Shown here: piece by piece, positions 13,724 through 26,494 of the stretch
Numbering within the stretch: the stretch's first letter is position 1
How the letters are laid out: every line of letters starts with the position of its first letter
Origin: Limnanthes douglasii subsp. nivea
Lineage: Eukaryota > Streptophyta > Magnoliopsida > Brassicales > Limnanthaceae
Reading direction: 5' to 3'
Length of the DNA: 64,000 bases
NCBI GenBank assembly: GCA_036936605.1
Contig: JAUPFV010000001.1
Coordinates: forward strand, 116,258,771 to 116,322,770
Notes under the pieces: generated by a model
The model's database searches: none
Seen by the model: only the letters and a program-made list of their open reading frames with translations
Told to the model about the DNA's origin: nothing
Program-made: the position numbers and the translations under genes

Positions 13724-13725
<2 letters not shown>

Positions 13726-13774
<49 letters not shown>
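13726..13774. repeat. (TA)n microsatellite
   Basis: An uninterrupted TA dinucleotide run of roughly 24 units. Confidence 0.95.
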
Positions 13775-13775
<1 letters not shown>

Positions 13776-13795
13776 CACACGTTTTTCGGTTATAT

Positions 13796-14085
13796 GGTTT
13801 CGCATCTAGTGACTAGTTTCACATCTATCAAAATAAAGAAGGTTTCGCATCTATCAAAACAAAGAGGTTTCTCATTTAGCAAAATAAAGAAGATTATGTA
13901 TCTATCAAAATAAAGAAGGTTTCGCATCTATAAAAATAAAGAAAGTTTAACATCTACCAAAATAAAGAAGGTTTCACATCTAGCAAAATAAAAAAAGTTT
14001 CACATCTAGCAAAATAAAAAAAGTTTCACATCTAGCACAACAAAACAGGTTTCACATCTATCATAACGAAGAACGTTTCGCATTT
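13796..14085 (+). repeat. Minisatellite, about 26-bp unit, about 11 copies
   Basis: The repeated unit is close to GTTTCGCATCTATCAAAATA followed by AAGAAG. Copies differ by a few bases (GCATC/ACATC, TATC/TAGC). More diverged copies built around GTTTCGCATCTA continue at wider spacing at 14236-14390. Not coding. Confidence 0.85.
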
Positions 14086-14390
14086 TTTTCGCGAAACCCC
14101 TATAAATTTTAAAACGTTAAAAGTCTCTATCTTTTAAACCGTAACATAAAAATAATAATATGAAAATACCGTTGGTTTTGTGTTTTAAGACGAACAAACT
14201 AGTACCACTCATGTTATGAATTAATTTTTTTTAGAACAAATAACGCATCTATCAAAAACGTGTTTTTTGCATCTACCATTCCAGAAAAGATTACACGTTT
14301 TGCAACTATCAGTAGGTAGAGATACATACGTTTCACATCTATTTTTACTTACTGAAATCGTACGTTTCGCATCTCCTTCACTGAAAACAT

Positions 14391-15344
14391 AAAATTTGTT
14401 ACGCGACTCAAATTTCCACAAAATACAAAATAAAAGACTAAAATCAACGAAACACTAATACAATGCTACAAATAAACTACCTTACCATGATTCGAACTCA
14501 AAAACTAACTAGAAATTCGAAAATAAACACTACGAAAACAAACAAAAACAGATCTTAAAAACAGTCATTTCAAGCTCAAATTCGAGTTTCAAACACACAC
14601 AACATCGAGTTATCTTCGCATAATCAAGTAAAAACATAAATCAAAATCATACGAAAATAAAAGAAAAACAATAAATCGAGTAAAGAATTAATCATCACCT
14701 ATAATAGTAGAACACTGTTCTATTCATGTAGAGAGAGAAATATTAGGGAAAAAAGCGAGGTATGGGCTGTTAAAAACTTTTATATTATAGACAGAGGTAT
14801 TTAGGATATTAGTGGGTATTTAATGGTAAATATTTGACTAAAACAGATTCTTATTAGAGAATAATGAAAATATAGGTTTTAAATGGATAATAGTTAGGGT
14901 TATGGATCTTAAATGGTACTTTACTCTTAAAAAATGTGTTTGATTTGTATTTAATCAAACATATAAATTTAAAATAAATTATTGACTACTTAAATTTAAA
15001 TAATTTATTTGTGGATTTTAACGTTAAATCAAAACAATATGTTTAAATTATAGAGATCATTGTTTCCATAAGATATAATAATATTAACAAAATATTTATT
15101 TATTAAATATAATCGTATTATTGTATATTAAAAGTATTATATTAAGTAAAATTATATGTATATATAGGACTGTTATAGGTTGTTACCGTTATTTTAAATA
15201 TAAATATTTATGATTTTTAAAGATCACGCTAAAACATATTTCAAATTTCATTATACTAACTAATCAAACTTGTAAAAATGCATAAAATATATGTTTTATA
15301 GATTTTCAAATAAAATAATATGATCTTATTATATTTGAATAGAT
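14391..15344. other. AT-rich DNA without recognised features
   Basis: No gene, RNA or repeat boundary could be supported here. Confidence 0.6.
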
Positions 15345-15447
15345 TTTAATATCTTTTATATGAATATATGAAAAAATGTAAATCAAACAAACCCAGCTAA
15401 CTCCACTGACAACAAGAAAATAGTAAACAAACCCAACTAACTCAACA
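15345..15447 (-). repeat. Partial 3' LTR of copia D
   Basis: It matches the inner half of the LTR at 19360-19532 (shared TTTTATAT, CTAACTCCACT and CAACTAACTCAACA-like blocks) and ends at the same AACTCAACA. The outer half is not recognisable. Confidence 0.6.
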
Positions 15448-18400
15448 ATTCATTTCTTGAACTAAACTTGATTAAGCGTTTCAGTTCATAACACTCATAC
15501 CAAATGCTTTTCTGATCCTTTCAAATGATGTCATCTTCAAATATTTGTATGTTGGTCCACTGCTCCTCAATACTGCAATAGACCAATTTAATGACACATT
15601 CCTTTGTCAATTCTCTGATAAAATAGTATGAAAACTTTATGTACTTTGATTTCCCATGCATGACTGTATTCTTTGACAACTTGATAGTAGACGTGTTATC
15701 GCAAAACACAATTATCTCTTTATCTTGTTCATGTTTGATTTATTTCAGTATCATTTTCATCCGCATGACTTGACATACACATATAACTGTTGTTATATAC
15801 TCTGCTTCAGTAGTTGACAAATTTATCATTGGTTGCTTCATTGAGGACCATGCCACAACTCATACACTCATCAAGAAAACATAGCGTGAAGTGCTCCTAC
15901 TGTCATCCACATCTCCCGCATAGTCACTGTTGGTGTAGCCTAAGAGTTCACTCGTCCTTTCACGTTGATAACATATCCCTAATTCTAGAGATAACTCAGT
16001 AGGATTTTGCATAAAATACTAATAAAAATTACCACAAACATCAAGTCAGGTTGTATGGTTGTGAGATACATTAAGTTACCCACTATTTGCTTATATAACA
16101 TTGAGTTAACCTTCACACCAGCTTCATCTCGGCCAAACATATGTCCAAGGACTATTAGATTACAAACTAAGTTGTAATTTTGCATCCCAAACATCTCAAT
16201 CAACTCAGTAACATATTTTCTTTGACATATAAAGATGTCATCAACCTTGTGCATCACTTTAATGCCAAAAAATATCTCATCTTCCCCAAGTCCGTCATGT
16301 CGAATTTATTACTCATAGAGCACTTGAACTAATTCATAAATTTATCATCTTTATTAGTAGACAATAAATTATCAACATAAATGCTCACAGTTAGGATTTT
16401 ACCTCCCTTATGTTTGATGAATAATATTTGTTCACTAGAGCTGCTTTGAAACCCTTCCTTGATGATATAAGCCTAAGTGCGACTGAGCCAAGCTCTCGGC
16501 GCTTGTTTTAGTCCATAAAAACCCTTATGTAACTAATAAACCATGTCGTTCTTTCCTGCTAAATACATATTTATTCAACTTACCATACATAAGCATAAAT
16601 TTGACATCGATCTAAAGGATTATCTATCCTCTTTTGTACTACTATAAAAATGATCATCCTCAGTATATCCATTTGATCCACCAGCGTGAATACCTTTGTG
16701 TAATCTACTCCGTACTCTTGAGCATACCATTTTATAGCTAACCAAGCTTTGAACTTATAGACCTCTCTCGGTTCATTTAATTTAGTATTATAAATCTATT
16801 TAACCCCAAGAGCCTTGGATACAACAGGAAGTGCAGTCAGCAACTGCATGTGGTTCCGTTTGATGGACTGTATCTCAACATCAATAGCCTGTTTCCATTT
16901 TTGATGTCCTCTTGCTTTTTTAAGACTAGTCGGATATGATATTACCATGAGCGATAGCTTTTGAATATTGGATCTAACCATGTTGCATCTTCCTCTGTAT
17001 CTGATAACCTTTATATTATGATATAATATGCAGACCAGATTGGTAGTTTTCTTACCCTGCCTGTCATTGTTATGATTTTTCTAGTTGGTGGAAGTTTGGT
17101 GAAGAAATGTCATCAGAGTTGTCTTCCGCTTCTTCCATTTCCTTAGCATTCTTAGCATATTCATAATCATTTTCCCACTCAAGTTCAATAATTTCTTCAC
17201 AATAATAACCAACATCTTTCCAATTTTACTTCTTATCTTCCTCAAATATCACATCTCGGATGATGTGAATCTTTTTTCTCCAATGGATAAAATATCTTAA
17301 AGGCATTGAATTCACTGCTCAAACCTAAAAGGATACACTTCATTCTTTTTTCATTGAGATTTTTTCTTATAACATCAGAATATGAACATATCTGATACAT
17401 CCGAAAACCCTAAAGTGTTCGACTGGTGACTTTCTTCCACTCTATGCTCTTCATGGGTCATATCTTTTACAATGAATGTATACGATATGTTAAGATTGTG
17501 ATTCACCCATTACACATCATTTAGCCATAGAATTATTATTACATCATTCTCTAATAACAATGCTCTTGTAATGTTTATGATTGTGTAGGTTTTGTGTTCA
17601 ACAACACCATTTTGTTGGAAAGTGAAAACGATGGTCAGTTGTCTTTTGATTCTGTACTCTTTACAAAATTCCTTGAACTCATTTGAGTTGTATTATCCTC
17701 CTTAATCTGTTCTTAGACATTTTATGAACAATCCAGTTTGCTTCTCTACAAACACTTTGAATGTCATATTCATGTCTTTCTCGAGAAATCATCAATAAAT
17801 CTTATCAAGTACCTTATTGGACTGTTTGATGGTTGATTGATCAGACCACAGATGATCAAAGTGGATAAGCTACAATCTTAGTGGCTCTTAACTTGTTCTG
17901 CTTTGGACATAGAACATGATGATGTTTCCCTTTAACATACGACTTACATGTGGTTTTCACATCTGCAATTTTATGTAAACCCACAACCATCTCTTTACTG
18001 CATAATGTGTTAAGTTCTCTGTAGCTGAGATGCCCATATTGATTATGCCACAATTATGCCTTGTCTAAGATATCAACCTGCAGACATCTCCCCTCATTTG
18101 TTTGGGTATTTGATTCACTAGCGGGACAAACATCATATTAACACTCACAACATATTATATTATTTTTCCTCTTAACGAATGAAAAATACTGCATGTTTTT
18201 CAATCTTCTCCTTTGAATAATACATATAAACCATTTTTTTGAAGTTGGCTAACACTTAACAAGTCATTCTTCAATTTCAGGATCTAATACACATTATCGT
18301 ATATATATTTTCCCTTAAGTATTATTTTCACAACTCATTTGCCACCAACCATCAGTTTGTGATCGTTCCCAAGTTTGACATTATGTGTGAAGCTAGTGTC

Positions 18401-19345
18401 CAAGTTTGAGAGCATACCTATTTCTCCACACATATGGTTTGAACATCTAAACTCCACAAACCACATATCTCCTCTTCTAGTACCTTGAAGTTTCACATAT
18501 GCCATGACAAAAAAATCATCATTTTTTATCTATTATAAATGTGTTTTATTCCCATTTGTACATTCATTTTGAAAATGTCCAAGTTTATGCCAATCGTAAC
18601 ACTTGATTGTTGCTTTTTCGAATGATCATCCTCTGGCCCTACCTCGACCTCTATATGATCATATGCCTCTGCCTCTAAAATTGAGACCTTGATCATCTTC
18701 TTTATGATTGATCTCCTTAAATGTATTTTCACGTATGGACAGAGAGCTCTGCAGTTCATCAATTATCATCTTTTTTATGTCTTTTGATTCCTCATTAGAC
18801 ACCACCACATATGAGAATTTGTTAGTTAGAGTTAAAACAATTTCTCAATAATCTTCGAATCTAACACGTCTTCTTTGTTACTTTTTATCTTGTTGGAGAC
18901 ATACATTACTCTTCTAAATTAATAATCGATATTCTCTGCATTGTTCATTTTAAGAACCTTAAAATATCTTCTTAAGGTTTGGAGAATAGATCGATTTACC
19001 ATTTCATTGCCTCCGTACTTTCTCTTCACCAAATTCCAAATAATCTTGGATTTTTTACAATCCAATATTTGTTCAAACACAACCCGGTTAATTGGGTGGA
19101 GCATGTAGTGCTTCACTTGATGGTCCTTCATTTTGAACTCCTCAAGATTCTTCTTATACGTTGCAGTCACTTCGAGTTTCTGTGTCGGTTTAGTGTAACC
19201 CTCTTTCTCTAGATTCTACAAACCTTTGGAACGCAAGCTATTTTACATCAATTCACACCAATGGTCATATTGACCATCAAACTATGCACCATAATGTTTT
19301 ATCGTTACTCATCTTTTCTCTCTTGGATCACTTTGTTTTTCTCTA

Positions 19346-19532
19346 ACTCTGATACCCAATGTAAATTGTAAGTTTTAAGGACTTAAAAAATACATCAGAA
19401 TAATCTCTTTTTATTCATAGGTTCCAATGCCTTTTATATAAATACATGAAAAACTATAAATTAAACAGACTCAATCAACTCAACTAACTCCACTAATAAC
19501 AAAAATAACAAACATACTCAAGTAACTCAACA
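19346..19532 (-). repeat. 5' LTR and primer-binding site of copia D
   Basis: The LTR is 173 bp (19360-19532) with TG...CA ends. Next to it, read on the - strand, is GGGTATCAGAG (19346-19358), one base off the usual copia primer-binding site TGGTATCAGAG complementary to initiator tRNA-Met. Confidence 0.7.
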
Positions 19533-19870
19533 AAATGTGTAGTTGGATTTCAATAGTATGATTTTTCTCTTCTTTCTAATATAAAAAATATTTAATATTA
19601 AAAATAATTATTTGATTTAGCTTGGATTAAGATAAGGTTTGAGTTTCATTGTGCGATTGTATATCTTTTATTATAGAATCTCTTAATTTGTGTTAAATAT
19701 ATAAAATTCTTTGTTTTTGTCTAGTATTTTTTGTTTTTCCCTTATGGAATTGTTTGATTTTAATAGATTGTTATCATTATTTCACATCTGAAAACATAAG
19801 ATCTTTTAAATATTTTTAGAATCAAAATAATTTTTTTTCTCAACTAATCAAACTTTGGAAGAGTATTTTT

Positions 19871-20712
19871 TTGGACAACGCTAAACCGAGACCCGTTTTG
19901 GCTATAATGAGACCCCATTATACTTTGACTATAATAAGATCTCAAATTTTACTAAAACACCCTTAATATATAAAACCTTTTTAGCCCTCTCTTCCCTAGC
20001 TCTCTTCTCTATTTCTAATTCTAATGAAAACTATATCTACTCTCTTCTCTCTCCCCCTCTCTTTTCTCTTCTCTCTCTCTCTCTCTAATTCCGATGAAAA
20101 GTGTCGATCATATATAACTAACATAGAAATTCACAAAAGGCAAAAAATAATTCAATTAAAACCCAATTGGATTTTAATTATTAAAATTCAATCAAACAAA
20201 CAAATTATTTCGATTTTAATTCTTAATTCTCTTTATCTCTTTCTCTCCTCTTTATTTTTTTTATAATAAAACAATTGAGGATAAAAAAAGAAATTACACA
20301 GCTTTCGAAGTGTATAAACACATGGGTTATCTAGTAGATGAATACGATTCAAATTTTCAACCAAAAATTAGAAAACTTTCGGAAAAAAGACAATCGCATA
20401 ATGAACCTATCCGAGAAAGCCGATTTACCCAGCCGTAAAGTTTCACAAGTAGATATTAAAACATAATTAAAAAGTAGAGAGAAGTTTGGTTGGAGAAGAG
20501 GAAGAAAATTGTTAGATTTTAATGTAATTCATTCTTTGGGTATTAGATTAGTTTTAAAGAGAAGTTTGGTCCGAGAAGAAGAAGAAAATGGTTATATTTT
20601 TGGTTGAAAAGTTGTTTGGGTAAAATGATCACTTTACATAAAATAAAATAAAAAATTTGATTTAGGGTCTCATTATAACCAAATGAGGTCTGAATATAAC
20701 ATTGCTATACTT
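19871..20712. mobile_element. Probable Mutator-type non-autonomous element
   Basis: The left end (GACAACGCTAAACCGAGACC, then GGCTATAATGAGACCC) and the right end read in reverse (AGCAATG...CAGACC, then GGTTATAATGAGACCC) form terminal inverted repeats of about 45 bp. The same end family is found in the 223-bp MITE at 50301, which has a 9-bp target duplication. The interior has a CT-rich stretch (20035-20090) and two copies of an imperfect direct repeat starting GAGAAGTTTGG (20478 and 20559). No transposase was seen. Its own target duplication is obscured by T runs, so exact ends are approximate. Confidence 0.55.
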
Positions 20713-21159
20713 TTTTTTAAACATTTAAAATTAAGATTAATAATAATAATATATTTATTTGATTTAATTTTAATTTAAATTAAATTGAAGTTTTGTTTTT
20801 ATTTTTTTCTCGTTTAATCAACTTTTAATTTTTGTTGAGTACCTAAATTTGTGTTATTAGGTATTTTTATTATTTTTGTTTTATAAAAAATATAAATTTG
20901 TTCTTCTTTTGTTGTTAGATTTTTTGTGTTAATTTGTCGACTTAATAAATTTTGTAGAATATATGTATGTTTAAACTTTTAGATTTAATTAATTTGTTTT
21001 TGTAAATTTCTAAAATATACATATTTATAAAAAAAATAGTTGAAGTATATTATATTTAAGGTATTAGATTATTTAATACGATTTGCGAACAATGTTTTAG
21101 CCAAAATAGTAATTAGGATAATAATTTCCACCAAAACCTATTTGGTAAAATTACACAAT
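20713..21159. other. AT-rich DNA without recognised features
   Basis: No coding or repeat structure could be supported. Confidence 0.5.
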
Positions 21160-21490
21160 TTTATTTATATTATTTGGGTACAATAGGTCATGTTTTGCCA
21201 CTACTACCCAAGTTACCAAAAATAGAGAAAAAAACTAGGTTGCTTACATAAGAGGATGTTTCTTCCAAACTGAAGTTCCCAAAGAAAAGAAAAACTTATC
21301 CTCTTTTAGTCCAATTAAAGAAGTTATGATCTTATTTATATTATTTGGTTACAATCGGTCATGTTTTGCCATTGCTATCCCGGCTACCGAATATAGAGAA
21401 AAAAATAGGTTGCCTAAATAAGAGGATTTTTCTTCCCTAGCGAAGTTCCTAAAGAAAGACCATACTTATGCTCCTTTAGTCCATTTTAAA
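21160..21490 (+). repeat. Tandem duplication, about 172-bp unit, two copies
   Basis: The two copies start at 21160 and 21332 (TTATTTATATTATTTGG) and share blocks such as GGTCATGTTTTGCCA, ATAAGAGGAT and CTTTTAGTCCA. They have diverged by many substitutions, so the duplication is old. Confidence 0.8.
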
Positions 21491-22990
21491 AATATTATTT
21501 TTAAAAAAACAAATTATAACTCACAAACCTATTAAGATAGAAGGAATAAGGAACTTCAAATTAAGATTATAAATGCCGAAGACCTGAAAAAAGCTCACGA
21601 GAAGGAGACAAAAAATACAAAATATGCTAATGGGGATATATAAGTGGATAGACACAAAAGTTCCATGAATGATGTGGTTCTTGAAGAAGAAAAAAAATAG
21701 TTTGAATACAAAAACAAACACTAAAAAATAATATCAGGGGTTCCAAGACTTCCAAACCCTCACATACGTAGAATATACAAAATCTCATGCTCCTAATATA
21801 GATGAAACCTATCATGCATTGGTAGCCCGGATGATGGAAGATGTTCAATTGAAGCATCAGTCGTACCCTAAAGAGATATAATGCTCAATCTTATAATTTT
21901 TTTCTTCCCATTTTGATGCTCGGGGTTGCCATTAAAGAACCAACGAGTTTAAATGACACGAATTCCATATGGATGGTTAGAATTAAGGAACCAATGAGTA
22001 AGATGGACAAATCCATGATTTTAAAGCAACCTAAACTAGATGCTTAGAAGGTCTGATATGAAGCCGAGCTAGCTGAAACTTGGTATATAGTTTTAAAGCG
22101 TTTAAAGAGTTAAGAAAAATATCTAGATGCAAAACTTATTTTGATGTTTCAGGAAGCAATGTCAGATATCAAACTTGTGTGATTTTGTGATCTAGTACCT
22201 CGCGATGATTAGTTTAGTGGGGTAAATTGCTCCGTTATAGGTTTGTTGGACAATACTTAGGTAAATTATAATTGAACAGTGAAGGAGGTTCCTCATTTGA
22301 GGAATAATGATGGGTACAATATAATTATTCCTCATTTTGATAATAATGGAGAATGAGAGGTTCCTCATTTGAATGATATTGAAGATGATGAAGATGTGTG
22401 TCATCTGAAAGGTTATAATAAAATTAAGAGGCACAACCTATAAAAGGTACTCATGCAAATAAAAGTGAAGGTACTGATGCATGAGAAGAGGTTCATCCAC
22501 TCAAAGATAAATAATTTTTATATTTAAAGTCCTATGATAAAAGACAGTTTGGTATAGTTGAGGCTTTTATGTGGTTGTTATTTGATGTTTCTTTTTTATT
22601 TAATCTACTTTTTTGGTAATATATTTGGTCTACTTTTTACATGTTTTTACAAAACAACAAGTAATATTGAACCCCTTTTGTGGTAACCAGTTTCGTATGT
22701 AGAGGTTATGTGCTCTAGCTCAGGAGCCTAATGCACTTTGATGTTATGGTTCGAAAGCTTAATGCACATCAATGTTATAACTTAAAATCCTAATGAACAT
22801 CTGCTCTAGATTAATGTTGCATATTCAATTTTTCTATCAAATAAATATATGAAAAGCTCAAATTAAAATTACATTATAACTTCATTAATGAAAAGTGCCT
22901 CGTTAAAACATATTGTGCAACCAAAATTAAGAAATAGTAATTTTGTAATACTAATACAAATACAAAATAGAAAAAGAACTTTACAAATTT
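21491..22990. other. Unassigned AT-rich DNA, possibly decayed retroelement
   Basis: Only short broken frames occur. A phrase GAGGTTCCTCATTTGA and variants recur at about 22268, 22350 and nearby. Position next to element E5 suggests retroelement debris, but no domain could be confirmed. Confidence 0.4.
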
Positions 22991-25330
22991 AAAACTAGTA
23001 ATATCAATTACTCTTCATGAGGTGTAGATATTTAAGTTTTATATGTTCCATGGGTGTGGTAGAGAATTTTCTTATTCATCCACCAACTAGTAGGTATCTA
23101 GTTATACTATGGTTATTTTGTGTAGAGTCCTTCTAGTTCGACACTAGTTTTAAAAGGGTTTTATACTTGGTGTGGATTAATAACATTCTCAATACTTGAT
23201 CTCCCACCTAGAAATTTTGAAATGAACTTTAGAATCATACATGTTTTGCATCAATATTTAGTAGGGTTTCATACGCAGGTAGGTTTTAATTCATTTTTCT
23301 TTAATTAGGTCTAGTTCTGCCCTTCAGCTTATCCTCGTTTGTGCTTTTATCGTAGTTGGTAACTCGGAAGGAGAAAACATGTCTATGTTAGAACTACTAA
23401 TTCGATCCCCAATACTATAGCAAATAGAGCCATCCCGTCTTACACATTAGGGTTATTCAGTATGCCCATAAGATATTTTGTAGTGTATTTGGACATTTCC
23501 TTACGAAATTTTCGAGGAGGCGACACATCCCTTCCAAGATATTTTGGTTGGTTACTTCAACATGCTTGTTAACTTGGGGATGAAATGATGCTGGATCCCT
23601 TTAGTTTTGCAGAATAACGGTGTTTTTGAAGAAATGAATAACCTCTTACTCAGTTTTTTGATAATGACTCAGCCTTCACCCATTTGGAAAAGTAGTATAC
23701 TAGGTATTTTCGACCATATGAAGCTTTAGGAAATGGTCATACTATATATAATCTCCACTTATCAAAGGGAACTTCTTAAAGAAATTTTCACGACAATAGA
23801 TAAACGCATTGGCATCAACTTGTATTGTTGGCCAAAAGTACCTTACCAACAAAATCTGTACGTGGAGAGTCTTTAAACCACAATGAGCACTACTTTCAAT
23901 TTCATGGATTTCTTCAAGGAAAAAATTCATTTCTCTTAAAGCCAAACATTTAAAAAGGGTTTTGGTTAGTCCTTCTTGACATAATATATTCTATATACCT
24001 TATTTTGATACTTTAGGCTTTCATCTTATTTGTTGGTAACATTATTTAAGTGGGGGTACACCTTTATTAGGGTTTTCCAGTATCAAGGTTTGTTGATAAC
24101 CATGACCTCATATTTTAAATATACCCGAGGTACTTGTTTTTACTCATTTGTTGAAACTTATTAGTACTCGCTCGAGGTCAGGCGTATGACATTTTTAAGA
24201 GGAATTTGTGACTTATGTAAGATAATCTCCTCTAGAAATGGTCATGACCATTTGTCTGTCTGGATTAGATTTGAAGTATTAATTATAATCTTCATAAATT
24301 TCTAGGATTTCTAATACCCGAGATGCGACGACTGATGCCTCTACTTGAGAAGGCTCCCTGATGGGTTTAAAGGGGAATATATTTGATTTGGAAGGGATTT
24401 ATCCTTGTTAAACTCAACGAGTGTACAATCACTGATGATATTTTATATTTTGTCTTTCAATGCTCGACAATCCCTTTGTTCAGTGTATGTTCCCATTGTG
24501 GTATTTGCAGAACTTGTTAAGGTTCATTTTTTCTTTGGGGATGCTTATTTTCTTGGGTTTTTAAAAGTGCATCGCGTTTTTAGTTTTTTCTTAGTTAATT
24601 TTTATCCTCTTAATGAGTTTGGTGCATTGAATATCAAGCCATGATAGATTTTTTGTTCTTATTTTTGTGGTTTTAAATTTGGTGATTTTTTATGTGACTG
24701 TTCAAAAGAGTGTTTGTTAGGTTAGATTGGAGCTATAGTAAGTGGTTTGGCTAAATTTAATGATTAATGATATGAAGAATATGCATTCGGCCTTCCTAAC
24801 AACCTCATTATTATAGTCCCTTTAATTTTTAATATGTTGTTCGACCTATGCGAAGTGATTACTAAAGGTCAAGGCATTTTTCTTCATAATATATTTGACC
24901 AAAAGGTCGGGGATGATGACCGATATGTAGGTAATACATACCATAAGGTCATGGTAATTTTCCAGAATATTCTTTTTCATGATGAACCTCTTCGTGTATT
25001 CTCACATGCTTTCATTCGACTCATTATTGTAGTGGATTATGTAATCTTTATTTCTTCGTATCACCTTGCTCCTGCTGAATTTGTCTCTACAAGATATCTA
25101 AAGCATCTTGAAGCTTTCAATTAAGCTCGCGGGTAGTTCACTGAGCCTAGTAAAAACACTACTCGGAATTTCATTAAAAATTCTTGGAAATGAGCCTATT
25201 ATCCTCGCCGAATCCAATATCTCATTTCAAAATTGTTGGATATGGTGCTTGGGATCAGTGATCTTGTCGTACTTGTCTATTTTATACTCGTTGAATTCAT
25301 AGGTCGATCTTCCAGTATTTTCAGCGCTAA
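22991..25330 (-). mobile_element. E5: decayed Ty3/gypsy element, minus strand
   Basis: Read leftwards from about 25330: gag remnants (KIDKYDKITDP, SFKML, NNESM*EYTKRF) to about 24800, then a long unrecognisable middle, then integrase. The integrase zinc segment is at 23742-23945 (SAHCGLKTL...LLVRYFWPTIQVDA) and the core end near 23560-23590 (HPQVNKHVEVTNQNILEG), with C-terminal remnants to about 23010. LTRs were not found. The gag phrasing resembles but is not the same as the E1-E4 family. Confidence 0.65.
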
Positions 25331-25498
25331 TAAGAACGCGAATAAATTGTACTTCGTGTCTCCAGGGTAGATTTAGTTTGACATACCCTGTATTTACGGG
25401 TTTACCATATGTTTTGCTTTGCTTTTGGTGCTATATATGTCATTGTAGGACTTTATTGGGTGTTCTATTGTTATGGCATTACGAGTTGTCGTGGTGCC

Positions 25499-25680
25499 TT
25501 GTTGACTTATTTGGGAGTACGATATGCGTTAATGCTTTATTATGATTGTGATGAAAATGAGTTTGACTCATTTCATTCGAATATATGCATTGTTGACTTA
25601 TTTGGGAGTCCGACATGCGTTAATGCTTTATTATGATTGTGATGAAAATGAGTTTGACTCATTTCATTCGAATATATGCA
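25499..25680 (+). repeat. Recent tandem duplication, 91-bp unit
   Basis: 25499-25589 and 25590-25680 differ at only two positions by eye (GTACGATATG versus GTCCGACATG). Far less diverged than other duplications in the window. Confidence 0.92.
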
Positions 25681-26269
25681 GTTCCGTTTAGACCGATGTT
25701 GTTTCTTCAAATTAAACGATTCTCAGTCAGATAGATCCATAAAACTTCTTGTCTTCATAAAAATTATAGTTTTGATACTCCTATTTTGATGATAACAAAA
25801 AAAATGACATTGTCGAAATATGAATTTTTTTTAAAACCATCCTCTTCTATTATAATCATAATTTTTTAAATAAATACATACGTACCCCACAGTTCGATTA
25901 AATCACATCTAAGATTTGTATTTAAATTTACATCAACCTTTGATTAAAGTTATTCGCATCCAACAAACTAGGAATTCAAAATCAACATTAGCATTAAAAA
26001 AAAACCTACACACGAACCAAAATTAATAGATTAGGAAATAAATAAGCGCGACTAAATCATCATCGGCTAAAAGGATAATTAATTAAAAAAGAAGCATATG
26101 CACGCCACGTCAAAAAGATGACTATCTAAATTTGTTTAGGGTGATATGTTGAACCACGAAAAAAGGGAATCTTGAAAGGGCAATCCATTAAAAACTTTTA
26201 CCTAACTAAGAGCGAGATATTCATATTCCCAAGGGCAATTATGCAACCCATCCAAAAAATTTAAACTAA
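25681..26269. other. Intergenic region upstream of the ubiquitin-conjugating E2 gene
   Basis: AT-rich, no open frame and no recognised repeat. It should contain the distal promoter of the gene that starts at 26495. Confidence 0.5.
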
Positions 26270-26277
26270 TATATAAA
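26270..26277 (+). promoter_or_regulatory. Likely TATA box of the ubiquitin-conjugating E2 gene
   Basis: TATATAAA about 220 bases before the ATG. The interval holds pyrimidine-rich stretches typical of plant 5' leaders, then a purine-rich run just before the start codon. Confidence 0.45.
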
Positions 26278-26494
26278 ATTAAAATAATGTCTAGGTCCCT
26301 TGTTGAAATTTGTCCTTCTTATCTTCTTTTTTATGTCTTAACATAGAGTTTTGCTTCTCCGACCAGCACAATCAAAACCGCAATCTTTCTTTTTCATTTC
26401 ATCTCTATCTAAAAAAGTTATCATCTTCACTCTTCTTTCTTGAGTTGTTCTTTGATACCAAACAGGAAAAAAAAGAAAAAGAAAAAAAGAAAAC

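Larger units (their letters stand above)
13600..14225 (+). repeat. Direct duplication flanking the minisatellite
   Basis: A block of about 120 bp at 13600-13720 (with TTTTAAACCGTAA, ATTGGTTTTG and AAGACGAACAAA) recurs, diverged, at 14105-14225. Each copy is followed by minisatellite units, so the larger repeating unit is about 500 bp. Confidence 0.7.
15345..19532 (-). mobile_element. Copia element D, decayed, minus strand
   Basis: Read from 19532 leftwards: 5' LTR (19360-19532), primer-binding site, gag (18919-19170, then 18526-18762), gag-pre-integrase (17856-18053, MWHNQYGHLSYRELNTL), a link segment with WKQAIDVEIQSIKRN (16796-16981), RT pieces (15985-16257, with LMYLTTIQPD) and RNase H (15521-15709, MHGKSKYIKFSYYFIREL), then part of the 3' LTR. 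The order gag, integrase, RT, RNase H is that of Ty1/copia. Stops and frameshifts are everywhere. It has no link in sequence to the gypsy family in the window. Confidence 0.85.

Noticed and set aside
13583..13913. Frames over the (TA)n run and minisatellite
   Set aside because: Translation is only repeated Tyr-Ile and repeat-derived residues; low-complexity artefact.
13796..14085. CRISPR-like regular repeats
   Set aside because: The units are contiguous with no unique spacers, and this is a plant genome; a minisatellite.
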